Shown: positions 1 through 12,847, counted from the first letter of the stretch. The stretch: DNA of 64,000 nucleotides from Gigaspora rosea (GCA_003550325.1 QKWP01000640.1:1-64000); one strand, 5' to 3'. Notes: generated from the letters alone by a model not told the origin. Program-made: numbers and translations.

Positions 1-265
1 AAAATTATTTTTGCAAAAACAATGCACTTGGCCTTTGTGTAACACAAGTCACGTGTATATATGCAGATCTGCATCAAAAAAGTAAGCGTAATTTTGGGGT
101 ACATACCTGATACAGGAGTATCAAAAAAGTAAGTGCAGGAGTATCAAAAACGTAAGATTTGCACCCCTGGTGCGGATCATCACAGCGCATGAAATCATGC
201 AATGACATTATTTGTTTACTAGCACTAGTAGTAAATCAACCTAAACTATATTATCACCTACCCCA
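1..265. repeat. dispersed repeat with GCATCAAAA-type motifs
   Basis: The motif (G)CATCAAAAAAGTAAG or GTATCAAAAACGTAAG occurs three times between 70 and 155. Variants recur near 20340 and near 48015-48050, so this is one copy of a dispersed family. No coding potential is visible. Confidence 0.45.
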
Positions 266-266
266 A

Positions 267-479
267 TGTTGTCACTTGGCCAGCCGCTGAGGTCAATGGC
301 TGAAAAGAGCAAAAACATTATCTGTGCCGAAATGGCCAAATATTTGTATAAGCAAAGCTCGTAATATGATTGGCCAATATCATATAAATTAGAAATTTTT
401 GTTATTGGCCATTGGCCGGCCAAGGACAATGGTCGAAATGGGCAAAAAATTTGGTTTGGCCGATAAAATTGCCAACACT
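267..479. mobile_element. possible degenerate hAT-like MITE
   Basis: The left end reads AATGTTGTCACTTGGCC and the right end GGCC...TTGCCAACACTG. Inverted, these give ATGTTG and AGTGTTG, close to the CAGTGTTG end of the element at 44874. The interior is rich in GGCC/TTGGCC words. No convincing target duplication is seen, so the call is weak. Confidence 0.3.
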
Positions 480-974
480 GATCTAACTCCTAACTTAGGC
501 CGAGTGTGATGTGATTACCACGAGGGTATCATTGTACTAACTATTCTTTAACATACCTTTAAACATTGTTATTTTGTAAATGTTTTATATGAAAAAAAAA
601 TTTTGAGAACATAATACTCGAAAAATATGTCCTCTATTTAAGTACAATATAATTGAATAATGCAGATGAATAAATCGAGCGAAGCTCCGAAACCACCGAA
701 AAGAAAATGAATGAACATAGAAAGGTTAGGTCAAAAATTTAAATAAATGACCGATATTTTCCGAAATAAGATTGTTTAAAAAAATAATGGTATAAATTTT
801 TACTAATGAAAATTTCTGAGAACATTAAATTTAATAAATTTGTTCTCATGAGAACAAATTCTCAAAACAGATTTCTAACACTGTGTTATGGCTTGGATTA
901 AGACTAGTTACAATATTAAAACTTGACAACTCAGGACTTGATCTTATTGACTAAAAATCTTTGTGTAGTTAATT

Positions 975-1006
<32 letters not shown>

Positions 1007-1889
1007 TTGATATTTTACTATTAAGCTATAAATTCTTTCATAATATAAATGTTTTTATTCGAGTACCAAATATTAAATCAGGATGTACAATATCATTAGC
1101 ATGTTCTTTAAACAGATTAATAGTTTATTTCGTTGTTCTTTGTGTATTTTTTATGAATAGCTATTTTTTTTTTATAACACTAAATTCCTCTGATTAAATT
1201 TTTTAAATTGTCTTACTAGAATTAACATTAGCATCTAATAAAGATTATAAATCAACTCAAATAAGATTATAAATTTAATCTTAGTATTTAGCTTTTCGTT
1301 TGGTGCCACTCATAATCGATGTTTTCTTAAAAATTATTATGTAAAAAATAAAGTTAATTAATATTTTTATTGGGTTTCCTGTTCAGTCTAAGCCCTTGTA
1401 GGACCGTCTTCAGATCTTAAATTCGATCTTAAAATCTTAAAAATTAAAATATATTAGAATTTAATTTCATCTTTTAAATAATTTTAATGATTTGGAACAC
1501 ACGTACTGTAGGATATCGCAATAATTTCTAACTACCCAGATTGCAAATTTCTTTTTGAAACAATGCTTTAAAATATCTTAAACGTTAGACATAAAATTGT
1601 TCTTGAAGACTCATTGTCTACTCTATTTATTTTGGCTAAACATGATAAGATCGCTACAGGGAATGCTTGCTAAGAGTTTCAACGATTTTATTATTAGAGC
1701 TTAGAACTTTGATTCTGATACAAGGTACTCCGATAAGAAATAAATTAGTAATTGCAATTTTTCGCTAACACAGTATCTTTTTTCATATATGATGCCGGGT
1801 TCGATCAATCAAAATTTACCACGTAAACAATTTTTTTGCATTGATTTTTAATTTATTTTAATTTTGTAAATGTATTAAATTAAAATAAA
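480..1889. other. AT-rich intergenic DNA, no gene seen
   Basis: No coding stretch of useful length in any frame. It contains a (TA)n microsatellite at about 975-999 and short inverted words built on GAGAACA/TGTTCTC at 600-865. Nothing else is supportable. Confidence 0.6.
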
Positions 1890-2390
1890 AGAAAAAGCTC
1901 ATTGAATTTGGTCAGTTGTAGTTGAGAAAACTTTGTTCAAAAGTTTAGAAAAAACTGGTTCCGTCTATCAATAAATTAAACTTTGAGCGAAGTTTCTTGA
2001 TAACCACTTGACCAAACTCGATGAAAAATTTTTTTATTTCAATTTACACACATTCGTAGAATTAAAATAAAAAAATTTCATCGAATGAACTTGTTCCATC
2101 TATCAATAAATTAAACTTTGAGCAAAGTTTTCTCGGCAACCATCTGATCAAATTTGATATAAATTTTTTACTTTAATTCTACGAATGTTAGAATTAATAT
2201 AAAAAAGTTTTTATCGGATTTGGTTGGATGGATGTTGAGAAAACTTCAAAGTTTAGAAAGAGCCTGTCCCGCGTATGAATACATTTTTTAAACTTTGAGC
2301 GAAGATTTCTTGACAATCACCTAACCAAATTCGATTAAGATTTTTTTTTATTTCAATTGTAAAAATTTCATCGAATTTGACCAGGTTGCT
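1890..2390. repeat. cluster of alternating inverted repeats
   Basis: A block of about 50 bp (ATTGAATTTGGTCAGTTG...GAGAAAACTTTG) and its reverse complement (CAAAGTTT...TTGATAACCACTTGACCAAA) alternate several times, separated by copies of TCTATCAATAAATTAAAC and of TTCGTAGAATTAAAATAAAA. RNA or single-stranded DNA from here could fold into several hairpins. The GAATTAAAATAAAAAA word also occurs in the MITE at 34411, suggesting decayed relatives of that family. Confidence 0.55.
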
Positions 2391-2805
2391 GTCGACTAAA
2401 ATTAAAAATAAAAGCAAAACATTTTTGATTTGTCGAGTATGCTTAGATCATATGGCTTTCAATTATCTTCTGTACCGGATAAAATCAGATTATATTAGAG
2501 ATTGTGTTCGGTACAAAATATAATTGAAAGCCCGATGACAGGTTTTTCCTTGGCAACTCCCATATTAGGATGATTCAGAATTAATGACCGAATGTTTGAT
2601 TTCGAATAAATTTAGTGACATACCGGTATTTGTTTCGAAATAAGTGATCTTTAGATTCTATTTTTTTATATGATTATATGCTCCTATATTCTGATTTTGG
2701 AATTTTAAAATAGAAATAGGATTTTTTAAACTCACACCTATTTTCGAAATAAGTTAATTTTGAAACCTTCTATTATATAAAACTTCAATATTTAAAATGA
2801 CATAA

Positions 2806-3090
2806 TGGGGTTTCAAAGTTAACAAATAAGTGAAGTATTTTGAAATTAAGTGAAAGTTTGAAAAATCTTATTTGTTTTTTAAAAATTTTAAAATCGGAAA
2901 TGTAATGGGGGTATTTTGAGATTCCATTTAATGAAATCAGAAAATTTTAAAAATCAGAAAACTTAAATCATTATATTATTATACTTTGTAAATAAATAAA
3001 TATATATATATATAAATAAAACTTCCGTTCAAATTAAAAAATAACGGATCACTTATTTCAAGATTTCAGCATTTTAACTTTGAAACCCCC
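2806..3090. mobile_element. MITE, GGGGTTTCAAAGTTAA family, copy 1
   Basis: The left end GGGGTTTCAAAGTTAA is matched by TTAACTTTGAAACCCC at the right end, a perfect 16-bp terminal inverted repeat. The left end continues as CAAATAAGTGA and the right (inverted) as AATGCTG, the same asymmetry as in the copies at 16580 and 18428. No transposase is encoded. Confidence 0.6.
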
Positions 3091-3129
3091 TAATACGTAT
3101 TAACTGTGGTAATATAATATCGGTCAAAT

Positions 3130-3460
3130 GTAATGTCAAAAAATTTTCAGGGCATTTTTTGTTATTTCATATTTTTATAATATCTATATTTTTTCCTTTT
3201 ACGCCAAAATCTTTGAAGTATCTTATTTTGAAAATGGCGTTTTGAGATTATCGACAAAATCAAACTCGAAATTTGATTGGTTGACATTCACGTGCTAAAA
3301 TTCTTTTACATTCCAAATATAATGGCCATACATTTAACATTTAATTATTCTCATCTATTTATTTATTGAATATAGATTGAATTGTCATAAACAATTTAAA
3401 AGATCTAAACTGAATTCGTTTTCAAGACACGTTCGAACCCAATCATTTCTTAGAGGTTTG
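3130..3460 (+). repeat. dispersed repeat, inverted partner at 15955-16270
   Basis: This stretch matches the reverse complement of 15955-16270 over about 300 bp, sharing for example AAGTATCTTATTTTGAAAA, TTGATTGGTT, ATATAGATTGAATTGTCAT and AGATCTAAACTGAATT. The two copies lie about 12.5 kb apart in opposite orientation. No reading frame is conserved between them. Confidence 0.6.
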
Positions 3461-3967
3461 TTTTTACATATTTTAATAAATATATTCTCTTGAATAATGA
3501 CTAAATGGTATTTAAATTTCATTAGAAAATGTAGAGAGATTAATTTTCTCTTTATTCTTATTTTCTAAGTAGATATTATTTTTAAGGATTGATTATAAAA
3601 TATTGATCACAGTTCCGAGAAAAAATGCGATTTTATTTTGATCTTGATTATATAAACAAATTAGTTTGCTACTGCTATTTACAGCGAATTTTTGTATTCT
3701 AGATCATTTTTTAAAAAATATCCAAAAATTTGCATTTATGTCAAAGTTTCTGATATGCTTAGGTATTTTAGTTTCGTTAAAATTTGATAATCTTCTCGTC
3801 ATTTTTTAAAAACTTCAAGTTTCTTCTGCTGATCGTTTTTCTGAATCTTTATTCCAACATTGTCACATAACATTGTGAAGCTTCGTTGTTAATGGACGGA
3901 TGTACAGTATTATTTGATATTCATTTTGACATAATTGCATAATATATCATAGCTTTACTATACATTA
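3461..3967. other. AT-rich intergenic DNA, nothing recognised
   Basis: No coding frame, RNA gene or structured repeat was recognised here. Confidence 0.5.
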
Positions 3968-3975
3968 CCTCCCAC

Positions 3976-4785
3976 CAGTGTATAAAATCTGATCCCAAAA
4001 GTATGTGAATCTTGTGCACATTGTACACATAATTTATGTGAACAATTTTAAAAACTTGTGCACTATATAGCTTTGTTATAATTAAAATTTATACATATCG
4101 GCGGATCGACGTAACATGTTGGCTCGACCAATCATGATCGAGGATTATCAAAAAAATTTTACGCGAAAATTTATTACAAAGCGAATTTTCACAAAAACGG
4201 CCCTTTTAACCAGCTTTGTATTTATAATTAAGTACGTAGAAAATTACGAAATTCATGTATTTAATTATAAGCCAAAAGTATATTAAAAAGGCCATTTTGT
4301 TGAAATTAGCTTCCGAATTTACCCTTGATAGTTACCAACCCATTTCTCAATGCCCAACCCATCCTAAAACACCCGAATATTTCAACAAACGATAAAAGNT
4401 TCTATAGCTTAGCATAGCTCTTTTATTAAGTTTTATTGGTTTTTTAACTTGTCTAGGCGTCAAAAAGGCTCTTTTGTTAGTTGTAACAAGTACTTCGTTT
4501 GTTAGTTTTTCAACGTTACTTAGGAGCAAATTTTTATGTAACAGTTTATCGAAAAAAGACCCAATTACGCCGATCCGCTGATATGATAGATAAATCTGAA
4601 TATGCATACAATAAATTGTGTGCACAGTGTGCTCTATGTGCACATCTTCTAATTTACTAATAATTTTGGTGCACTATTTAGCCCAAAAGTATGTGAATTC
4701 TGTGCACATCTCTAGCCAAAAATATGTGAAACTTTTTAAAAACATGAGCACATGAGCACATTGTGCACATAGATTTTATACACTG
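3976..4785. mobile_element. non-autonomous hAT-like element, 810 bp, perfect 8-bp TSD
   Basis: The element starts CAGTGTATAAAATCT and ends AGATTTTATACACTG, a perfect 15-bp terminal inverted repeat. It is flanked on both sides by CCTCCCAC (3968-3975 and 4786-4793). An 8-bp duplication with CAGTG...CACTG ends is typical of hAT transposons. Sub-terminal GTGCACA/TGTGCAC words are repeated near both ends, as expected of transposase-binding sites. No transposase frame is present; a second element (4094-4585) is nested inside, and one ambiguous base sits at 4399. Confidence 0.85.
4094..4585. mobile_element. element nested in the hAT-like element, CATATCRGCGGATCG ends
   Basis: The left end CATATCGGCGGATCGACGTAA and the inverted right end CATATCAGCGGATCGGCGTAA match at 19 of 21 positions. 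The interior (GGCCNTTTTAAC..., CTTTTGTTAGTTGTAA...) is found again at 33040-33435, showing a dispersed family. It encodes nothing recognisable. Confidence 0.65.
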
Positions 4786-4799
4786 CCTCCCACATGATT

Positions 4800-5468
4800 C
4801 ATTGGATACTATATAAATCAAAACTATACGTGGTATCATATAAAAATTTATTATTGAAGATTTTTTTGAAATGTTGTGTAACAATGTCAATATGTATTTT
4901 TTTACAAGGTATTTTGTATTCTTTAATTGGAACCGGCGTTTATTCTTTAATAAGCAAGTTCAAACCATTATTTAGATGCACAGCTTTTAAAATTGATTGC
5001 TTCGAATCCAAATTTTGTACAGGTAAGTATTAAGTTCCAAAGAATAAAGTTACGAAGCAAAATTTATATTTTAGTTGAAAGAATTACCAGATTATTCAAT
5101 TTTGTTCGATTATTTTAAGTAAAAATTTGCTCATTTAAAATGAGACAGGAAAAAAACTTGGTTTCCAATAAATGACGAAAAAAAATCTCGTAACTTTGTA
5201 AAAACTATGTTTAAGAATCGCTTAGTTGTAAAATTTTCCAGCTAAGAAAGATATACAACCCATGCATCTAAAGAAATGAAGCACGATTTTATATATAAAA
5301 AATATATTACGTAGTTCATCTATTAATAATCACTTAAAATCATCGATTATTTAAAAAATAAGGAATCCACATATAATTTTGATTCACATACAGTAGTATA
5401 CTGCGCACCCAAATGATTCATGCTGAGAGAGTACGTAGTTATTGTCTGCTTCGCTTTCAAAAACTATA
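4800..5468. other. intergenic DNA, no gene supported
   Basis: A 79-codon open frame at 4794-5033 (+) has no recognisable motif and AT-driven composition, so it is not called. Nothing else is seen. Confidence 0.5.
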
Positions 5469-5653
5469 CAGCCAGACCTCTCTAAATGCAATGTGACGGA
5501 CCATATGTAAAAATGTGCATTTAAAGAGATATTGCATTTAGAGAGGTAAAATTCTATAAGCGTAATATTAGTTGGGCCCAAGTGAAGACACGCATTTAAG
5601 GGGCTTTTCATAGGACGCACATTTAGGGAGGTTGCATTTAAAGGGTCTGACTG
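5469..5653. mobile_element. TA-flanked MITE, CAGTCAGACC..TAAATGCA family, copy A
   Basis: The left end CAGCCAGACCTCTCTAAATG and the inverted right end CAGTCAGACCCTTTAAATGC match, and both are bordered by TA. The sub-terminal word TTGCATTTAGAGAGG or a variant repeats internally. TA flanks and CAGT ends fit a Tc1/mariner or pogo-type MITE. Relatives lie at 56723 and 56953. Confidence 0.7.
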
Positions 5654-6632
5654 TATATTACACAAAACCAAATCCTTATTCGCATAATTGATCGTCTATT
5701 CAAGGATTACCCAAACATATACAACATATATACATTCCAGAACAAATATGTACTATATAGTTTCGCAAAAATAATTATCCATAATAGTAAAATTTTATAG
5801 CATAATTAAAATTTCATTGCTTTATTACGTCAAAGATAAGATCGTTTAATTGATCAAGAGTGTTTATCATTTCAATGAACAAATAATTAAAAAATTTCAT
5901 TAATTAAAAAAGTGGTTACTTTGAATTTTTAAAATCATTACCAGAGTCAATGAATTATTATCTTATTGTTTATGCTAAAACTTTTACTGCAAATAAAGTG
6001 TTATGATTAGCTAGTGATCATAATAGCACAACTATAGTCATATTTGTATAAATTTTGAAGACAATTCGAATATACGAATTATATTTTCAGTGCGATTGCT
6101 AGTAAACGTATTTATTATAATCAATCAAAATACAAATTGTTGAGCGATTTATTATTTATCAAATATCGTCACCACTAGGTTTAGATCTTTGTCGATATTT
6201 GATTGTTGAAAATTATTGGAAAATAGTAAATATTCATAAAACATTTAGTGTAATGTATAAAATAATAATTCGTTGATAAGTGCTGGATCTATGACAAAAT
6301 TATTTGAATGATCTTTTTGAATACTTGATTTTGACAAAAAGTTTGTAAATTGAAATGAAACTCAACGTTTTCTAATAAAAATAATTTATTAATGATTATT
6401 ATTTAAATAATTCTTGGCCCGCTTAAAATATTTCCCGTTAAGTAAAATTTACTCACCAACACTTTTCGTCTTATTGATTAAGGCGTTTGAAAACACCCAA
6501 AAAAAGACAGGAAGGTTTTTTACTTGCCACTGTAGGATTCAGAAAAAGCTGCATTGGATATTTGGTTAAAGAAAGAGTTTTTTTGTTGGTTTGTAGTAAA
6601 ATCTGAAATTACGAAATAGCTACAGTATAATA
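5654..6632. other. AT-rich intergenic DNA, nothing recognised
   Basis: No coding frame, RNA gene or transposon end was recognised before the tandem array starts. Confidence 0.5.
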
Positions 6633-8912
6633 ATTTCTTCGCTTCTCTTAGCGACAAGATGGTGTATCATTAAGTATTTTCCTCATGTGCCCCAACCACG
6701 CACATAAGAGTCGTAACCATCCATAACCTTTTTGTTACGTCCTTTTATATGGAAAGAGGTTAACATTCGACACTAGATTAATTACATCATAATTCACATC
6801 CATTACATAATTAATTAATCATCCAATACTTATCTTTTGCTGACCTTCCCTATCATAATTTCTTCGCTCTCTTAGCGACAAGATAGTGTATCATTAAGTA
6901 TTTTCCTTATGTGCCCCAACCACGCACATATGAGTCGTAACCATCCATAACCTTTTGTTACGTCCTTTTATATGAAAAAAGGTTAACATTCGACACTAGA
7001 TTAATTACATCATAATTCACTTCTATTACATAATTAATTAATCATCCGATACTTATCTTTTGTTGACCTTCCCTATCATAATTTCTTCGCTTCTCTTAGC
7101 GACAAGATAGTGCTGTAGTGTATCATTAAGTATTTTCCTTATGTGCCCCAACCACGCACATATGAGTCGTAACCATCCATAACCTTTTGTTACGTCCTTT
7201 TATATGAAAAAAGGTTAACATTCGACACTAGATTAATTACATCATAATTCACTTCTATTACATAATTAATTAATCATCCGATACTTATCTTTTGTTGACC
7301 TTCCCTATCATAATTTCTTCGCTTCTCTTAGCGACAAGATAGTGCTGTAGTGTATCATTAAGTATTTTCCTTATGTGCCCCAACCACGCACATATGAGTC
7401 GTAACCATCCATAACCTTTTGTTACGTCCTTTTATATGAAAAAAGGTTAACATTCGACACTAGATTAATTACATCATAATTCACTTCTATTACATAATTA
7501 ATTAATCATCCGATACTTATCTTTTGTTGACCTTCCCTATCATAATTTCTTCGCTTCTCTTAGCGACAAGATAGTGCTGTAGTGTATCATTAAGTATTTT
7601 CCTTATGTGCCCCAACCACGCACATATGAGTCGTAACCATCCATAACCTTTTGTTACGTCCTTTTATATGAAAAAAGGTTAACATTCGACACTAGATTAA
7701 TTACATCATAATTCACTTCTATTACATAATTAATTAATCATCCGATACTTATCTTTTGTTGACCTTCCCTATCATAATTTCTTCGCTTCTCTTAGCGACA
7801 AGATAGTGCTGTAGTGTATCATTAAGTATTTTCCTTATGTGCCCCAACCACGCACATATGAGTCGTAACCATCCATAACCTTTTGTTACGTCCTTTTATA
7901 TGAAAAAAGGTTAACATTCGACACTAGATTAATTACATCATAATTCACTTCTATTACATAATTAATTAATCATCCGATACTTATCTTTTGTTGACCTTCC
8001 CTATCATAATTTCTTCGCTTCTCTTAGCGACAAGATAGTGCTGTAGTGTATCATTAAGTATTTTCCTTATGTGCCCCAACCACGCACATATGAGTCGTAA
8101 CCATCCATAACCTTTTGTTACGTCCTTTTATATGAAAAAAGGTTAACATTCGACACTAGATTAATTACATCATAATTCACTTCTATTACATAATTAATTA
8201 ATCATCCGATACTTATCTTTTGTTGACCTTCCCTATCATAATTTCTTCGCTTCTCTTAGCGACAAGATAGTGCTGTAGTGTATCATTAAGTATTTTCCTT
8301 ATGTGCCCCAACCACGCACATATGAGTCGTAACCATCCATAACCTTTTGTTACGTCCTTTTATATGAAAAAAGGTTAACATTCGACACTAGATTAATTAC
8401 ATCATAATTCACTTCTATTACATAATTAATTAATCATCCGATACTTATCTTTTGTTGACCTTCCCTATCATAATTTCTTCGCTTCTCTTAGCGACAAGAT
8501 AGTGCTGTAGTGTATCATTAAGTATTTTCCTTATGTGCCCCAACCACGCACATATGAGTCGTAACCATCCATAACCTTTTGTTACGTCCTTTTATATGAA
8601 AAAAGGTTAACATTCGACACTAGATTAATTACATCATAATTCACTTCTATTACATAATTAATTAATCATCCGATACTTATCTTTTGTTGACCTTCCCTAT
8701 CATAATTTCTTCGCTTCTCTTAGCGACAAGATAGTGCTGTAGTGTATCATTAAGTATTTTCCTTATGTGCCCCAACCACGCACATATGAGTCGTAACCAT
8801 CCATAACCTTTTGTTACGTCCTTTTATATGAAAAAAGGTTAACATTCGACACTAGATAATTACATCATAATTCTCTTCCATTACATAATTAATTAATCAT
8901 CCGATACTTATC
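6633..8912. repeat. tandem array of about ten 232-bp units
   Basis: Units start with ATTTCTTCGCTTCTCTTAGC at 6633, 6858, 7081, 7313, 7545, 7777, 8009, 8241, 8473 and 8705. The spacing is exactly 232 bp from 7081 onward; the first two units are shorter (225 and 223 bp), chiefly for lack of a TGCTGTAG insertion, and the last stops near 8912. Units 3-9 look almost identical by eye, while the first two and last carry substitutions, the usual pattern of edge decay in an array homogenised by unequal exchange. Each unit holds a small hairpin (CCTTTTATATGAAAAAAGG) and CCCCAACCACGCACATATGAG. No frame stays open through a unit, and I do not recognise 5S, snoRNA or tRNA sequence. No array partner occurs elsewhere in the window. 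Confidence 0.93.
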
Positions 8913-9233
8913 TTTCTTAATCTCATATTTCTTATGCGCCTTGATCCTGTTGCACAATTCCGAGACTAATTTTGCCATAGAACCGATTTTGGCCGTAACA
9001 AGTGTTTATTTCATCGTTTCTTAATATTGGGAGAACTTGATTTGTTCGAAAGATAGTTTGGACCCGTATTTCCTAAATATACAATAGCATATAATGTAAA
9101 TAATTTAATATTCTCAATAATCATACGCATTAAAGTGTTTACTTAGCTAAATTTATATAGGTTCAAAGATCTAAACGTATTCCATATGCTATCGGCTTCT
9201 ACTTCAGAGTACCCGACTACCCTAATAACCGCG

Positions 9234-9640
9234 CGCCAGAGGATTGCAACTATACTCTCTAAGATGGAGCCTATCCCACCTTATGATTGAGAATATCCTT
9301 CCAACCACTTCCGTAATTTCTACCCGACTACAAAGTGAATTTGTGAATTTGGTAAAAGCTAGGCAAACGCACGAACATCACTCTACCACCGTGCAAGAAG
9401 GCTTTTTTTATGACGGGCTACAATAATGCCGCTGTTATTAGTTATGGGTTGTCTTGGATTCATCTGAAGGAGAGCCCTGATGACGCGTTGCCAGAGGATT
9501 GCAACTATATTCTCTAAGATGGAGCATGTCTCACCTTACGATTAAAAGAATATCCTTCCAACCACTTCCGTAACTCCTACCCGAATATTATTCTACCACC
9601 GTGCAAGAAGGCTTTTTTATGACGGGTGCCGCTTCATCAG
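9234..9640. repeat. two-copy direct repeat of about 150-190 bp
   Basis: The block beginning GCCAGAGGATTGCAACTATA and ending GCAAGAAGGCTTTTTT-ATGACGGG occurs at about 9234-9416 and again at about 9490-9636. The second copy lacks an internal stretch of about 35 bp. G+C is higher than in the surroundings. The first copy contains a 60-codon open frame not preserved in the second, so coding is not supported. Confidence 0.7.
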
Positions 9641-10683
9641 TTTTTGCAATAAAGACACGAGAGATATCCTAAAGTTGAACTGCAGATAATAGAGAAAAAA
9701 TCTTTATAATAACTGTGACGGATAAAAATGAAAAATGAAATCAGATTAAAATGAAATATGTATTGTACCAAATAGAAACCTGCAACAATAAAATTGTTCA
9801 AGGATCAGGTGTAACGTGATAGTCAAAACAAATGTATTTCTTGTAATTGGTTGATCACGTAAATTGAATATCGCGTCAGGATTGGTTATTTTGCAAATCA
9901 TGTGCCAACTGGCCAATTAAAATTTTCATATTATTGATTTCGTATATATACTAACTAAAAACCATTTTACATAATACGTACGTACGTACATGACAACTCA
10001 GTATAAGAAATAGACTAAACGATTTAATACGATTTAATTTAGACAGAAAAATTATACGAAATATACATCTATTGCCGTATAAATTATAAATTTTTTATTA
10101 AACGCCAAACATAGAAAATATAGACCACGAATTAATAAAATAGAACCTGTTTATTACTTAAAAAACAAGTTTTTTATTGCGTCCTTAATAGTACTGTACA
10201 ATATTCTAAAAAAATATACGGGAATCTTTAATGCCGGGATTAATACCGGGTGACTGCACAAGATATCGTGATTATCTTTGTTACAACGATAAGACAAGTG
10301 CATATTATAAACTTGAAAAATTTCAAGTGCAAATACATTCTTCATTTATAGTATGTGGTTTAGGATTCTAAAAAGCTGTTCATGATTAATAGGATTTCTG
10401 AGATTTTCGCCAGAGTATTTTACATGGGGGATATAAGAAAATGGTGATATTTATCTGTGAGATACAGTAATAAAGTTAGCTTTTTAGATGAGTAGTTTTT
10501 TAAAACTTAAGTGATAACAAAACTATAATTATCGTTAAACAATAATTTTTTGGAATTCAAGCAGTTTAACCAGTTCCTACTGTTAGCGAAAGGAAGTTTG
10601 ATATTTAGAGATAATTAACGTATTGATAAATATATTGGATACATATTAAAATATAGCTACATATAAATTTATTTTTTAAAATA

Positions 10684-10732
<49 letters not shown>

Positions 10733-12698
10733 TGCAATTTATATCAAATAAAAATAATTTTTATTTTTAATTTACTCTTGAATACATCACTTCAAGCTTA
10801 TTATCGGCACATCCAGCTTCATTCACTAATTGGTCCTTACAATAATTAAAAATATATACAATCTAATTGGATCTATAACAATCTTACACGATCGATATAT
10901 ATATATAAAAAAAAAAAAAAAGAAATTAAATTAAAGGTGTTTCTAAGCATTTTGCTCAATAAGCTAAAATAAATAAGTGCCACCAAAGGAAAACCTGCAA
11001 ATCTTACTATTAGACAAGTTTGCGAGTTTTCCCTTGGTACTCAAATATAGACTCATTTTTATTAAGCCACTACAATTAATTAAGATGTAAAATTTACACT
11101 TTACGATCCTGATCTATACTAAATTAAATAAAGTAAAATAACTTTTTATAAATAACTTTTTATACTTATCTCTGAATTGATGCAAAGTATTAATAAACTT
11201 GAATAACTTAATACTTTCCTATACAGTAATACAATTTAGCTCTTGTGATATATCTATAAACCTGAATAAACATATTAATAAGTAATTATGTAATATAAAG
11301 TAACAAAAATACTCTAAAAAAAATTTTTTTTTTACAAGATCTTGTTACGTTCATAATGCTTCACAGATGCGTTTGGCAAAAGCTCTCATATTGGTACATC
11401 TAACAAACTATATATTATAACGGGTATTTACAAACTAGAAAAGAATCAAGCAAAAAAAGAAGACAAAAATATTGCACAGTTTGAAGCTATATTATTTCAC
11501 AAGGAAAAGGCGGATTTTTAGTATTTTTTTTTTGTACTTTCTGAATCGTGAAAAATTCTATTTTAAGGAATGTTACGTGCTGGGGCTAAGGTTTCAGTCA
11601 AATTTTTAAAAAAATGTAAATTCGTCGATTGAATGTATGAAAAATATGAGTATAGCAAAACATATACACTAATAAATTTTATTATACTACAGTATATTGA
11701 ATAGCTAATACGCATACTCAACATCTACATGATATGTTAGATTCGTGACCAGCATAAGCCTGTATAGCCATAAGGCAAGTTTACTGCCCTATACTAGTCA
11801 GCCTTATCAGGATAAGTAATAGAAATATCCTGAGCCGTTGGGTATTAGTGGAAACTTCGTTTCTGTTTGTACACATATCTGATATTGATCAGAGTATTTT
11901 TACTAAACATTGATATAGTGATTGGTGTATTTCAACTCTAATAACCATTGATGGTAATAATCTTACTCCAGCTTTTACATGATAAAAGTTCCATCAGATC
12001 AAATTGGGATAGCGATATAAATAAATAACTATCGTATCCATGTTTATTGTGACTCTTCACTTCTACATTTTTCCAATATATATGAAGTAGAACACATTTT
12101 GGATCATCATTGAAAGATACCCATACAAAATAATAAGAATATCATTTGGAGAGGGATCCTAATAGATTAAATACAGAAGACCCCTTATCTAATTTATAAT
12201 AAAAATAACATATATATATATTTTCTCTTCTCTCTCGGCATTAAACCAACTTTTATTTATTAATAAGTTATAGCACATGGCTAAACACTATCTCATATAT
12301 CTCCTTTACATCAATACTTAAGAAAAACACAAACTGGTAACAAATTGGTTTGAACGCTGAGATAAAATTAGCAGGCCAACATCTGGTTGAACTAGCAGCA
12401 ATGATAGATCAAGAAAAGTTAAATAAGTACTAGAAAAACAGGAGCTGTTATAAGTCTGGAGCAAAGTAGTCCAACGAATATATGTAGAAAAAAGGGTTGC
12501 ATAAATAAATATAAATTCCTATTTTCAAGCATGGTATTTTATATAAAAGAAATAGTCCAACAAATATATGTAGAATAGAAATAGTTGTAGTCCAACAAAT
12601 ATATATATATAAAAAAAAGCTTGCTTATATACGAGAAAAAAATTTGTATAAAATCGATTGTGTAATAGCTAATCAAACATTTTTATTATATTTATGTA
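9641..12698. other. long gene-free AT-rich stretch
   Basis: About 3 kb without a supportable gene. It contains a (TA)n tract at about 10690-10719, polyA near 10907-10921, and an imperfect hairpin at 10977-11043 whose arms are GCCACCAAAGGAAAAC...TGCAAAT and its near complement ending TTTTCCCTTGGTAC. No RNA gene was recognised. Confidence 0.5.
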
Positions 12699-12847
12699 TC
12701 ACATGATCAAACAGATGGACAATGATCTGCAAACAGACAGACAATTTTAATAATAGTCTCTAGTAGGTATTGATTACGTGATCAAATAGACAGACAATGA
12801 TCTGTGGACAGACAGACAATTTGCTAATGGCCTCTAGTAGGTGCTGA
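12699..12847. repeat. tandem duplication of a 74-bp unit
   Basis: Two copies (about 12699-12771 and 12773-12847) share ATGATCAAACAGA/TGATCAAATAGA, CAATGATCTG, ACAGACAGACAATTT and CTCTAGTAGGT.TG. They differ at roughly one position in six. No reading frame spans both copies intact. Confidence 0.7.

Noticed and set aside
5384-5671. 95-codon minus-strand frame
   Set aside because: It covers the TA-flanked MITE at 5469-5653, so the apparent coding is just inverted-repeat sequence.
6633-8912. CRISPR array or rDNA/5S cluster
   Set aside because: The units are contiguous 232-bp copies without spacers, and no 5S or other rRNA sequence is recognisable; the organism is a eukaryote.
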